This document shows positions 47,952-57,554 of a DNA stretch of 64,000 nt, in pieces. A program made the position numbers and the translations under genes. The DNA comes from Haliea sp. GTDB lineage: Bacteria; Pseudomonadota; Gammaproteobacteria; Pseudomonadales; Halieaceae. The notes under the pieces were generated by a model, which was not told the DNA's origin, ran no database searches, and worked only from the letters and a program-made list of their open reading frames with translations. Numbering within the stretch: position 1 is the first letter of the stretch; every line of letters starts with the position of its first letter. Location: the NCBI GenBank assembly GCA_016704305.1, contig JADJAL010000014.1:68999-132998 (forward strand), written 5' to 3'.

Positions 47952-48774
47952 ATGAGCAAATCAAAGAAAAGCACAATTGAGGTTCAAGGAACGTCCATCA
48001 GCATCTCCTCGGGACAGGCGGTGACTACATTTCGCTTACCGACATGGTGCGTAACTTCGATGGTGGCGGTGCGCTGATTGAGCAATGGCTTAAAAATAAG
48101 GACACTGTCCTGTTCCTTGGCGTTTGGGAGCGGCTCAATAACCCCGATTTTAATTCCCTCGAATTCGAGGGAATTAAAAATGAAGCTGGGCGGAACAGTT
48201 TCTTCCTGTCAGCCAAGAAATTGATCGCACTGACTGGTGCCAAAGGGCTAATCGCAAGTGCGGGGCGCTATGGCGGCACCTATGCCCACCGTGACATTGC
48301 CTTGAATTCGGCTCATGGCTCAACCCGGAATTCAAGCTTTATCTCATCAAGGAATTCCAGCGCCTCAAAGACGACGAAAGCGAGCGTCTCAACCTCGGCT
48401 GGAATCTCCAGCGCACCCTGTCCAAAATCAACTACCGCATCCACACGGATGCCATCCGCGAGACGCTGATCCCGCCCGCAATCACCAAGTCACAGATATC
48501 GCTGGTCTATGCCAACGAAGCGGACCTGCTCAACGTTGCCCTCTTTGGCCAGACCGCCAAGCAATGGCGGGATGCCAACCCAGATGCGGAAGGCAACGTC
48601 CGAGACTGCGCGTCACTGGAACAACTGGTGGTGTTGACCAATCTGGAGAGTCTCAATGCCGTATTCATTCGCCAGGGCCTGCCCCAATCCGAGCGGCTGG
48701 TCAGTCTCAACCAGATCGCCATCACCCAAATGCAGTCACTGCTCGCCAACAGCACCATGAAAAGGTTGAAATAG
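47952..48774 (+). CDS. KilA-N domain protein in restriction operon, frameshifted
   Basis: Repaired length is about 275 residues. The start MSKSKKSTIEVQGTSISISS leads into DYISLTDMVRNFDGG, QWLKNKDTVLFLGVWERLNN, NEAGRNSFFLSAKKLIALTG, SAGRYGGTYAHRDIAFEFGS and LIKEFQRLKDDE, the bacterial KilA-N DNA-binding domain, followed by a helical C-terminal part up to TMKRLK. One G seems missing at 48018-48019 and one T at 48302-48303. Both repairs recover the family consensus. It lies between hsdR and hsdMS, separated from the latter by two bases. Its role in type I systems is unclear, possibly regulatory. Confidence 0.8.
48148..48179. repeat. 32-bp perfect palindrome inside KilA-N gene
   Basis: Sixteen base pairs on each side (half-site TTTTAATTCCCTCGAA) are fully complementary around GAATTC. 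It encodes NPDFNSLEFEGIKN, part of the conserved domain. The core CTCGAATTCGAG is identical to that of the palindrome at 47899-47922. Confidence 0.85.
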
Positions 48775-48776
48775 TA

Positions 48777-51295
48777 ATGCTCGACACCGCCACCAAACGT
48801 CGCATCGACACCGCCCGCGACATCCTCGTCGGCAAAGTCCCTGACCCGAAATCCCAGGTCGAGCAAATCACCATCGCGCTGATCTACAAATTCATGGATG
48901 ACATGGATGCCGAAAGCGAGGAACTCGGCGGCAAGCGCAAGTTCTTCACCGGCGACTACGCCCGCTATGGCTGGGCCAAGCTCATGGCGCCCTCGCTCGG
49001 CGGCCACGAGATGCTCGGCCTGTATGGAGAAGGCATCACCAAGATGCCCGAGAACCCCGGCATCCCGGCGCTGTTCCGCGACATTTTCAAAAACGCCTAC
49101 CTGCCTTACCGCGACCCCGAAACGCTCAAGGCCTTCCTCAAGATCATCGACGAATTCTCATACGACCACAGCGAACGCCTGGGCGACGCCTTCGAATACC
49201 TGCTCAGCGTTTTGGGCAGTCAGGGCGATGCCGGGCAATTCCGCACCCCGCGCCACATCATCGATTTCATGGTCGAGGTTCTCACGCCGCAAAAACACGA
49301 GACCATCCTCGACCCCGCCTGCGGCACCGCAGGTTTCCTCATCTCCGCCTACAAACACATCCTGCGCACCAATACTGATGCGAAGGGCAACACCACACTC
49401 ACCCCGGACGACAAGGGCCGCCTCGCCAAAACTTCAAGGGCTACGACATCTCGCCCGACATGGTGCGGCTCTCCTTGGTGAATCTCTACCTCCACGGCTT
49501 CACCGATCCGCACATTTTTGAGTACGACAGCCTCACCTCCGAGGAGCGCTGGAACGAATTCGCCGACGTCATCCTCGCCAATCCGCCCTTCATGTCCCCG
49601 AAGGGCGGCATCAAGCCGCACAAGCGCTTCTCCATCCAGGCCAAGCGCAGCGAAGTACTGTTCGTGGACTACATGGCCGAACACCTCACGCCCAGCGGCC
49701 GCGCCGCCATCATCGTGCCCGAAGGCATCATCTTCCAGAGCCAGACTGCCTACAAAGCGCTGCGCAAGATGCTCGTCGAAAACTCACTGGTCGCCGTCGT
49801 CTCGCTCCCTGCGGGGTGTTTCAATCCCTACTCCGGGGTGAAGACCAGTATCCTGATCCTCGACAAATCCCTGGCCAAGCAGAGCGACACCATTGGCTTC
49901 TTCAAAGTGGAGAACGACGGCTTCGGCCTCGGTGCCCAGCGCCGCGCCATTGAGAAAAACGACCTGCCGCAAGTGCAGATGGAACTCGCCGCCTATCTCA
50001 ACGCCCTCCGCTCGCAGTCGTCTATCGAGTCCATTCTGTCCCTGACGTCCACCGCCCAGATCGTGCCGAAAGAAAAGATCGCCGCGAATGGCGACTACAG
50101 CCTCAGCGGAGAGCGGTATCGGGAGGGACGCAGCGCGCTAACGACCTTTACACGCGTTCGACTGGAAGAGGTATGTGAAGCCATTTTGACAGGACCGTTC
50201 GGCACTTCACTACACGAGAGCGACTACGTCGCGAATGGCATTCCTGTGATTAACCCGAAGAACATCGTCGCCGGCTCCGTCATCAAAGTTGGAGCTAAAA
50301 TGGTTTCGCAAGCTACCAGAGATCGACTGAAATTTGCTCTCCGCGAGAACGACATCGTCATTGCCAGACGGGGAGAGATGGGACGCTGCGCGGTGGTGAC
50401 GGCAGAAATGAATGGTTGGCTGTGTGGCACTGGATGTTTCGTGATCCGCTTGAAGCCGTCTTGCGAGCTTGGATTTGCCTACCTGCAACTGAGTTCTCCA
50501 ACAGTCAAAGCCCGCCTTCAGGAACAAGCCGTCGGCGTAACGCTGCTGAACTTGAACCAGCGAATTTTGGCTGATTTGGAAATCCCCCTGCCGCCACTGG
50601 AGGTGCAGAAGGAGATCGTGGCGGAGATCGCGGGCTACCAGAAAGTCATCAACGGCGCCCGCGCCGTCCTCGACCACTACCGCCCCCACATCCCCATCCA
50701 CCCCGACTGGCCGATGGTGGAGCTTGGAACTATCAGCACCATTGTTCGGGGAAGTTCTCCGCGCCCGCAAGGCGACCCGAATTTCTTTGGCGGTCCGGTT
50801 CCGAGGTTAATGGTCGCCGACATTACTCGCGATGGGATGTATGCGACTCCGCAAATCGACTCTCTCACCGAACTTGGCGCCACGAAGAGCCGCCCGATGA
50901 AAAAGGGCGATGTGATCATCACTGTGAGCGGAAACCCGGGGTTGCCGACGATCTTGGCAATCGACGCGTGCATTCATGACGGATTTGTCGGACTCCGTGA
51001 ACTGAGCACCGATGCGCTCCCAGAGTATCTATACTTTGCATTACTGGCCCTCCATGCTAGCCACGGCTCTCAATCCGTCGGAGCGGTCTTTAAGAACCTG
51101 ACGACCGATCATATTCGCGAATTCAAAATAGCCCTCCCACCCCTCGCCACGCAGCAAGCTATTGTGGGGGAGATCGAAGCCGAGCAGGCACTAGTTGCAG
51201 CCAACCGCGAACTGATCACCCGCTTCGAGCAAAAGATCCAGGCCACTCTCGCCCGCATCTGGGGTGAGGAAGCGCCCGCGAATTCACTGGTATGA
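48777..51295 (+). CDS. hsdM: Fused type I methyltransferase-specificity protein (HsdM-HsdS), frameshifted
   Basis: The first half (about 1-425) is an N6-adenine methylase with HsdM N-terminal helices, motif I DPACGTAGFLIS (about 180) and motif IV ANPPFMSPKG. The second half has two target-recognition domains, VRLEEVCEAILTGPFGTSLHES and MVELGTISTIVRGSSPRPQG, separated by the conserved helix LPPLEVQKEIVAEIAGY and ending with LPPLATQQAIVGEIEAEQ. So modification and specificity functions are in one protein of about 839 residues. One A of an A run is missing at 49428-49431. Repair joins RLAKNFKGYDISPDMVRLSL. It is immediately downstream of the KilA-N gene. Confidence 0.85.
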
Positions 51296-51544
51296 ATCCA
51301 TCTGGCAAAACCGTGATTGGCGTCGATGTAGGCGATGTCGGGAAGGGCTTTCACGTGGTCGCTTTACGCAATGGCCATTTTGAACCACAACACTTTATGA
51401 ACGCCGCAGACGTAGAGGTGCTCACTCGCCAACATAGATTTTGTCGACGCCGCACTGTGCGCCCTCACCGCCGAACGTTTTCTTCTCGGACGCACGGTGT
51501 CATTTGGCGATCAGGCAGAGGGATTCATCGTGGTGCCTGCCTGA
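51292..51544 (+). pseudogene. DUF429-like (RNase H fold) gene with internal deletion
   Basis: The start overlaps the hsdMS stop by ATGA. It encodes MNPSGKTVIGVDVGDVGKGF, the first strand of the DUF429 RNase H-like fold with its acidic residue. After about 44 codons the frame shifts to NIDFVDAALCALTAERFLLG and QAEGFIVVPA, the usual C-terminal end. Roughly 150-200 central residues are absent. It looks like a real deletion or a collapsed assembly, not a functional gene. Confidence 0.65.
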
Positions 51545-51661
51545 GCCGGACCGCCAATCTCCCTACCTCGCGCAAGCTCACATTTGGTAGAAACTCGCGA
51601 ATGTAATGATGGCTATTGTCCAATACGCTTAGGAAGTTTGAGGCGTCTTCAGCAGTGAACA

Positions 51662-51682
51662 TGTGTCGCTTGATGCGACACA
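51662..51682. promoter_or_regulatory. Inverted repeat upstream of hicAB (distal)
   Basis: TGTGTCGC-TTGAT-GCGACACA is a perfect 8-5-8 inverted repeat 73 bases before hicA. No T tract follows. It has the same architecture as the proximal repeat, though a different sequence. Confidence 0.5.
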
Positions 51683-51713
51683 CTGGAACCCTCAGAGATT
51701 CTTTGTGACCTGT

Positions 51714-51734
51714 TGCAACTAATTTATAGTTGCA
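51714..51734. promoter_or_regulatory. Putative hicAB operator (proximal)
   Basis: TGCAACTA-ATTTA-TAGTTGCA is a perfect 8-5-8 inverted repeat 20 bases before hicA and overlaps a TATAGT-like -10 box. It is a good candidate for autoregulation by the HicB antitoxin. The gap 51545-51754 otherwise holds no gene. Confidence 0.6.
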
Positions 51735-51754
51735 CACTCCTAAGGACGACCATA

Positions 51755-52018
51755 ATGAGTAAGAAGCAAAAACTCAGAGACCGATTGTTCGGGTCGCCTC
51801 CTCCTAGGGACTTTTCGTGGAGCCAGCTTGTCAGCCTTTTGCACGGATATGGGATTAACGAGAAAAGTGGTGACGGGTCGAGAAGGCGATTTTACGATCC
51901 TTCCAAACCGGAAGTTCCATTCCTGCATATGCACAAGCGTCACCCGGATGACACGTTGCTAGCCTATCAGGTGGAAAATGTGAAAGCGTTTTTGAAAGAA
52001 TGGGGGTATCACAAATGA
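51755..52018 (+). CDS. hicA: HicA-family toxin
   Basis: The 87-residue protein shows the double-stranded RNA-binding-like HicA pattern: FSWSQLVSLLHGYGINEKSGDGSRRRFYDP and FLHMHKRHPDD (each split by strand), then LLAYQVENVKAFLKEWG. HicA toxins cleave mRNA. The GSRRR segment replaces the usual GSH, so the active His may be one of those in HMHKRH. TAAGGA precedes the start. It overlaps hicB by ATGA. Confidence 0.85.
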   Translation: MSKKQKLRDRLFGSPPPRDFSWSQLVSLLHGYGINEKSGDGSRRRFYDPSKPEVPFLHMHKRHPDDTLLAYQVENVKAFLKEWGYHK

Positions 52019-52395
52019 GCACGACACAGAAATATCGGGATTACATCGGGTCTGTTGAAGTTAGCGTCGAAGACAATGTGCTTCATGGCAAAATTCTTCA
52101 CATCCGCGATATGGTCACTTATGAAGCGGATTCTCCCAAAGAGTTACAGGCAGCCTTTGAGGAGGCTGTCGATGAATACCTGGCTGATTGCATCGAGCTT
52201 GGGAAGGCACCGAACAAGCCGTTTAGTGGAACATTTAATGTCCGTGTGGGCGAGGCGCTTCATCGCGAAAGTGTAATCAAAGCTGCGGAATGCGGCATAA
52301 ACTTGAATGAGTTTGTCGCACGCGCCCTTCGCGACAAGGTTGGAAACATCGAGCGGCAAGAAGCGCGTCCTCCATTGGCCCAACTTCGGCGGTGA
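52015..52395 (+). CDS. hicB: HicB-family antitoxin
   Basis: The 126-residue protein has the HicB partial RNase H-like domain (YIGSVEVSVEDNVLHGKILH, VTYEADSPKELQAAFEEAVD) and a C-terminal ribbon-helix-helix domain (GTFNVRVGEALHRESVIKAA, GINLNEFVARALRDKV). It neutralises HicA and should repress the operon through the inverted repeats upstream. The start at 52015 overlaps the hicA stop. An in-frame ATG at 52000 is less likely. Confidence 0.9.
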   Translation: MSTTQKYRDYIGSVEVSVEDNVLHGKILHIRDMVTYEADSPKELQAAFEEAVDEYLADCIELGKAPNKPFSGTFNVRVGEALHRESVIKAAECGINLNEFVARALRDKVGNIERQEARPPLAQLRR

Positions 52396-52438
52396 ATATT
52401 TTCTTACGTCAAACCCTGTCACCTATGGGCGTGGCGTC

Positions 52439-52473
52439 GGCCAACATTCCATTCAATCTTCGTGAGGTTGGCC
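52439..52473. other. Inverted repeat downstream of hicAB
   Basis: GGCCAAC and GTTGGCC are separated by 21 bases in the 128-base gap between hicB and the convergent crotonase gene. A transcription-stop hairpin is possible, but the loop is long and no T tract follows. Confidence 0.25.
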
Positions 52474-52523
52474 AGGTTCATTAGGAAAATAAGAGGCGAG
52501 CTTTAGATAAGCCAACACAAAAC

Positions 52524-53339
52524 TCAATCCGCAGCACCCGCCTTGCCGCCAATGCCCTGGACATAGCCCTCGATCAGTGCGAGGTAATCCGGGCCCAGCA
52601 TCAGCGTGCTGTTGGCCAAGCGCTCTACATTGCGCGCCTGCGCCAGGCCGACGTCCATCGCCATCTCGATGGCCAGCTTCGCGGTCCCAATCTGCTCCGC
52701 ATTCTGCTGCGCGAGGTGCCGGCAGAACTGCATCACGTCGTCTTCAAAGGTTTCATCCGGGAAGACCTCGTGCACCAGGCCCATGACCAGCGCCTTGTCC
52801 GCGCTCACCGGCAGGCCGGCCATGACCACGTAGCGCGCCCAGTGCGTGCCGACGATGCGCACCAAGCGGCTAACGCCGTTGGAGGCGGGCAGCACGCCCA
52901 TCTTGCCCTCCGGAAACGCATAGCTCGCGCTTTTGGCGGCGAGGCGAAAATCGCAGGACAGCGACAGTTCCAGCCCGCCGCCCATGCAGGTCGCATGATG
53001 GGCAACGACGATGGGCTTTTCGATCGCTTCCATTTCGTCGTAGATACGGTGCATGCCGTTCATTTTCAGGCGGTGGTATTCGCGAATGGCCGAGCCGGTG
53101 CTACCCAGGGTCCCGCCCTCGCTTCTGCCGCCGTGCAGGTCGGCGCCGGCACAAAAATAGCGCCCCGTCGCGCGTATCAACATCACCTTGAGTTCAGTCG
53201 AATCGCGGAACCGGTGCAGCGCCGCCTCGAACAGTGCCAGCGTCTCGCGGCTGAGCACATTCAGTTTCGCCGGGCGATTCAGGGTCGCGACCAGCACGGC
53301 GCCCTCGGTGGTGGTTAACAGATGCGGCTCATCCGCCAT
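52524..53339 (-). CDS. Enoyl-CoA hydratase/isomerase family protein
   Basis: The 271-residue crotonase has the oxyanion-hole segments FCAGADLHGG and CMGGGLELSLSCDFRLAA, and AFPEGKMGVLPASNGVSRL, in which Glu is kept at the first catalytic position. It differs in these motifs from the crotonase at 44335-45141 and so is not a recent duplicate. Beta-oxidation or side-chain degradation of acyl-CoA is likely. It has no neighbour in operon: hicAB converges and the rhlE gene stops 119 bases upstream. Confidence 0.85.
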   Translation of the reverse strand: MADEPHLLTTTEGAVLVATLNRPAKLNVLSRETLALFEAALHRFRDSTELKVMLIRATGRYFCAGADLHGGRSEGGTLGSTGSAIREYHRLKMNGMHRIYDEMEAIEKPIVVAHHATCMGGGLELSLSCDFRLAAKSASYAFPEGKMGVLPASNGVSRLVRIVGTHWARYVVMAGLPVSADKALVMGLVHEVFPDETFEDDVMQFCRHLAQQNAEQIGTAKLAIEMAMDVGLAQARNVERLANSTLMLGPDYLALIEGYVQGIGGKAGAAD

Positions 53340-53458
53340 GGACTATCTCCTGCTTATTTATTGTTTTTGCGCAGCTCAGCCACATCGCGGGTCAATACGG
53401 CAGCCTGCCCGGCGGCGATGCAGGCGCACCATACAGCGCACCTGATCGTCAGTTCACG

Positions 53459-54772
53459 TTAGCCGGCGTATCGGTTGCCGCCGCTCGCCCTGGCTCTGGA
53501 CTTGTTTTTAGCGGCACCAGCGCCGCCACCTGGCCTCGCTCTCCCGGCATTTGCCTGACTGTGGCCGCGCGATTTGCCGTGATTGCCCGAGTTACTGCGG
53601 CCGCCACCATTTCGTATGGGCTCAGCCTTGATGCTCGGGTCTATCTCATAGCCGGGAAAATAGACCTTCTCGATATCTGTGCGGAGCAGTCTTTCAATAT
53701 CTTTCAATAACTTCAGTTCATCAACACATACGAGTGATATGGCGTGTCCTTCCTGACCAGCGCGCGCAGTTCGTCCGATGCGATGCACATAATCTTCGGG
53801 AATATTCGGTAGCTCAAAGTTCGCCACGTGTGGCAGCTTGTCGATGTCGATTCCGCGCGCCGCAATATCCGTTGCAACCAGAACCCTGACGACACCTGCC
53901 TTGAAGTCGGCGAGCGCTTTGGTTCTCGCACCTTGCGATTTGTTACCGTGTATCGCCGATGCCGATATACCGCTTTTGTCCAGTTTCTCGGCCAGTTTGT
54001 TGGCGCTGTGTTTGGTCCGCGTAAATACCAGAGCTTGCTGCCAGTTCTCCTCGACAATCAATTTCGATAACAGCTCGGTCTTCCTGTCCTTATCCACCGG
54101 ATAGGCGATCTGTGAAACGCGCTCGGCAGCGGTGTTTTGTGGCGTGGCTTGCAGTTCCACAGGATTCTTAAGGAATTCTGCTGCCAGCGTTTTGATTTCC
54201 CTTGAAAAGGTGGCGGAGAACAACAGCGTCTGGCGCTGCTTTGGCACAATGTTCAATATTTTTCGAATGTCTCGAATAAAACCCATGTCGAGCATTCTGT
54301 CGGCTTCATCCAGAACAAGAATCTCGACCCTGGACAGATCAATACTGCGTTGCTGAACGTGGTCGAGCAGACGACCAGGCGTGGCAACAACAATATCGAC
54401 GCCTTTGATAAGTTTTTGTTTTTGCGGGTTGATGCTGACACCGCCGAAAATAACCGCAGAACGAAAAGGCAAATACTGGCCATAGTCGCGGACGCTTTCA
54501 TGCACCTGGGCAGCAAGTTCCCTGGTGGGCGTGAGCACGAGTACTCGAGGATGACGTTTCTGGTTTTCATTGTATGTTTGCTGCAACAGTTGCAGCAGAG
54601 GAAGGGTAAAGCCTGCCGTTTTACCAGTGCCGGTCTGGGCGCCCGCCAGCACATCCCTGCCATCGAGTATAAGCGGTATCGCTTGTTGCTGGATCGGAGT
54701 GGCTTCCTCGTAGCCTTTGGTTTTGACTGAGCGCAGCAATTCAGCCGAGAGGCCGAGATCTTTAAATAACAT
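53459..54772 (-). CDS. rhlE: DEAD-box RNA helicase RhlE
   Basis: The 437-residue helicase has the Q motif (GYEEATPIQQQAIP), Walker A AQTGTGKT, motif Ia PTRELA, DEAD as VLDEADRMLDMGF, SAT as LFSATFSREIK, and motif VI HRIGRTARAG. The C-terminal tail is Gly/Arg/Ser-rich and basic (SRGHSQANAGRARPGGGAG), typical of RhlE and used for RNA binding in ribosome assembly. The start at 54772 follows AGGA. An upstream ATG at 54805 is rejected. Its local base composition is less GC-rich than its neighbours. Confidence 0.9.
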   Translation of the reverse strand: MLFKDLGLSAELLRSVKTKGYEEATPIQQQAIPLILDGRDVLAGAQTGTGKTAGFTLPLLQLLQQTYNENQKRHPRVLVLTPTRELAAQVHESVRDYGQYLPFRSAVIFGGVSINPQKQKLIKGVDIVVATPGRLLDHVQQRSIDLSRVEILVLDEADRMLDMGFIRDIRKILNIVPKQRQTLLFSATFSREIKTLAAEFLKNPVELQATPQNTAAERVSQIAYPVDKDRKTELLSKLIVEENWQQALVFTRTKHSANKLAEKLDKSGISASAIHGNKSQGARTKALADFKAGVVRVLVATDIAARGIDIDKLPHVANFELPNIPEDYVHRIGRTARAGQEGHAISLVCVDELKLLKDIERLLRTDIEKVYFPGYEIDPSIKAEPIRNGGGRSNSGNHGKSRGHSQANAGRARPGGGAGAAKNKSRARASGGNRYAG

Positions 54773-55221
54773 GTGTTTTTCCTGATTGGATTTCTTTGAA
54801 ATCACCTTATCCAGTGCGCAAAATAGCTAAATCTACTTGCGAGTGGTTCGGTCAAGGTTTGGATTTCTGGGGGATCAACCGCCACAGAGTGTGGGGCCGA
54901 GGTGAGGCGCAGACCGACGTGCGCCAAGACGGTGAGCACCATAACAGAGTTTGTAGTAAATGCTAGGGCAATATGCCCTAAACTCAATCTGACGCAGGCC
55001 CGTGTCCCCAAACGAAATCCTGTGCTGCTGCTCAATTATTCCTTGCGTCTGCCTGCGCACTTTCTTCCCGTTCGGTTTGGCCCGTGATAGGTGCATCGCC
55101 TGCACAGCAAACCCTTGACTCCGGCAAAGCGTTCACGCTAGATTGGCCTGACCACCTTACCATATAGTAATAACAATGAGCGGTGCAGGTCCTTCCCGCC
55201 TCGCCAACCGGGAAGCCAGCC
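54773..55221. other. Intergenic region with short palindrome
   Basis: The 449-base gap between divergent rhlE and the TonB receptor holds no supportable gene. TAGGGCA-ATA-TGCCCTA (54964-54980) is a 7-3-7 inverted repeat of unknown role. The receptor promoter lies at 55115-55144. Confidence 0.4.
55115..55144 (+). promoter_or_regulatory. Candidate sigma-70 promoter for TonB receptor
   Basis: TTGACT (55115-55120) and TAGATT (55139-55144) are separated by 18 bases, about 78 bases before the receptor start. Confidence 0.45.
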
Positions 55222-57434
55222 ATGAAGAGACAGACCCTCGTTACCCTGCTTGCTATCGTCCCTGTGTGCCACCAGGCATTGGCACAGGCCGCCGAGACCA
55301 GCAGGCCCATGCTCGAGGAGGTCGTGGTCACGGCGACTAAACGGGTATCCAACCTGCAGGATGTTTCGGTGGCTGTCACCGCACTTTCCGCCGACCTGTT
55401 GAGAAATGCCCAGATCACCCAGACGGAAGACCTGGTCGCGCTGGTTCCCTCCCTCAATATGCAAAAGGGCAATTCCAGCGGCGACTCTTCCTTCAATATC
55501 CGCGGCATCGGCACCCAGGTATTTGGTATCGGGGTAGAACCCAGCGTTTCCACGATGATCGATGGCGTGGTGCTGGGTCGTCCGGGTCAGGCTTTCATGC
55601 AATTGAATGATGTGGAACGAGTAGAAGTCCTGCGTGGACCCCAGGGAACCTTATTCGGCAAAAACTCTTCCGCCGGTGTCGTTCACATCATTACTCAAAA
55701 CCCCACGGATGAGTTTGAAGCAAAAGTTAACGCCACTGCTATTCAAGACGCAGAATACCAACTGGGTGGCACGGTATCGGGGCCTATAAGCGATACCCTG
55801 GGCTACCGGGTCACGGCGTTTGGCAGCGACATGAATGGCTACATCAAAAACCTCTACGATGGGGACGAACTGAATGGCGGCAAGGATTGGAGTTCACGCG
55901 CCAAGCTGCGCTGGCTGCCAACCGAATCGCTGGAATTAGAGTACACCGGCGACTACAGTGACCAGAATTGTGACTGTAACGCCATGACCATCAGGCAAAC
56001 ATCCGACCCGGATAGCATTGCGCCAATTATCGCCTCATCAACAAACGATCAGGTGAACCTCGACAGCCCAACGAAAAACAAGGTCCAATCCTACGGCCAC
56101 GCACTCGAAGCCAATTGGGAACGAAGTGGCTACACATTGACCTCAATCAGCGCTTACCGTGACTGGAAGGAAGACTTTCATGGCGATACTGATTTTGGCC
56201 CCGTGGCGCTCTACGGCCTGGATCAAGGCAAGAATACGGAGCAGGATCAGTATTCCCAGGAACTGCGACTGACATCCCCCGGAGACCAGAATTTTTCCTA
56301 TGTCGCGGGTTTGTACTACTTTCAACAATCGGTCGATCGACAAGAGTACCGCGCCATATTGGGCAACACTACGGACGCGACTTTCAGCACTGACAATACC
56401 AACTACGCGGCCTTTGGCGAAGCCACTTATCGAATCACCGACACTGTGCGAATGGTCGCCGGCGGTCGTTACACCAACGACAAACTGTCGTATGACTTCA
56501 AGCGCGTCGGCGGCGGCTTTCAGTTGCCACCTCCGATAGACCCCACGGGGGGCAGCACCAAGGATAACGATACCGCCGTCAAGTTAGCGACCCAATGGGA
56601 TTTCACTGACGAAGCAATGACCTATGTCAGTTACGCCCAGGGGTACAAGGGCCAGGCCTACAACGCGCTGTTTAGCGCGACCGAAGATTCCCTGGGCAAT
56701 CCAGTGAGCCCCGAGAAAAGTGATGCCTATGAACTCGGCATTAAATCAACGCTGTTAGACCGAAGAGTCGAGCTAAACGCCGCTCTGTTCTACACCGAGT
56801 ACAAGGATTTCCAGGCGTCTGCTCTCGTTGAGGACAGTAGCCAGGGCTCGAGCAATCTTCCATCGCATTTGTGGTGCAGAATGTTGGCGAAGTTTCGACC
56901 CGGGGTCTCGAAGTAGATTTCCGTGCGCTACTGACTGAAAACCTGGCGCTCAACGGCGGCGTTGCCCTCATCGACGCCACCATTGATGACTTCCCGGGCG
57001 GCACTTGCACGTTTGGCCAGCAGGACCGCGGTGAATGCCCGCTGGGCTATCAGGACCTTTCCCACCAGGATTTGCCCCAATCGCCAGACTGGAAACTGAA
57101 TGTGGCCCTGGACTACACCATCGATCTGCCTTCACAGGGCTTCGATCTGGTGGCACGAGCTGGCTATCGGGCTCAGGATGACGTGCAATTCGATATCGCC
57201 CAGGACGCCAATACTATCCAGGACTCCTATGGCCTGTTGGATCTGTCGATGACGATGGCCGACAAGCAAGACCGTTACTCCGCCACACTGTTTGTAAAGA
57301 ACGCACTGGATAAAAGCTATGTGACCAGCATCAGCAGTTTACCCAGCGCCTTGCTACCAGGTGGTTACGTACAGTTCCTGCCTAAAACGTATGAGCGCAC
57401 TTTCGGCATAACTGTCAGTTACCACTACTTGTAA
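55222..57434 (+). CDS. TonB-dependent outer-membrane receptor, frameshifted
   Basis: Repaired length is about 737 residues. It has a signal peptide (MKRQTLVTLLAIVPVCHQALAQ, ending ALA-QA), a TonB-box-like LEEVVVTATKR, a plug with FNIRGIGTQVFGIGVEP and VEVLRGPQGTLFGKNSSAG, then a barrel ending in an aromatic-terminated strand (ITVSYHYL). One base is missing near 56854-56857. Repair joins SSQGSSN to SSIAFVVQNVGEVSTRG. The plug style is that of broad-substrate marine receptors. No siderophore gene is adjacent, so the ligand is unknown. The start at 55222 gives a proper signal peptide. Confidence 0.9.
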
Positions 57435-57554
57435 CACCATAAGAAAAGCACGCCACAGCAGCTGGGGGCGGCAGTCGCAACCAGGCCGGGACCGTGCACG
57501 TCAGCGCGGGGACGCAGGACGGGTGATCACGACGTATGAATGCCTGTAAGCGTG

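Noticed and set aside
51525..51737. 70-codon minus-strand frame between the restriction operon and hicA
   Set aside because: No recognisable protein and it overlaps two inverted repeats; more likely control sequence.
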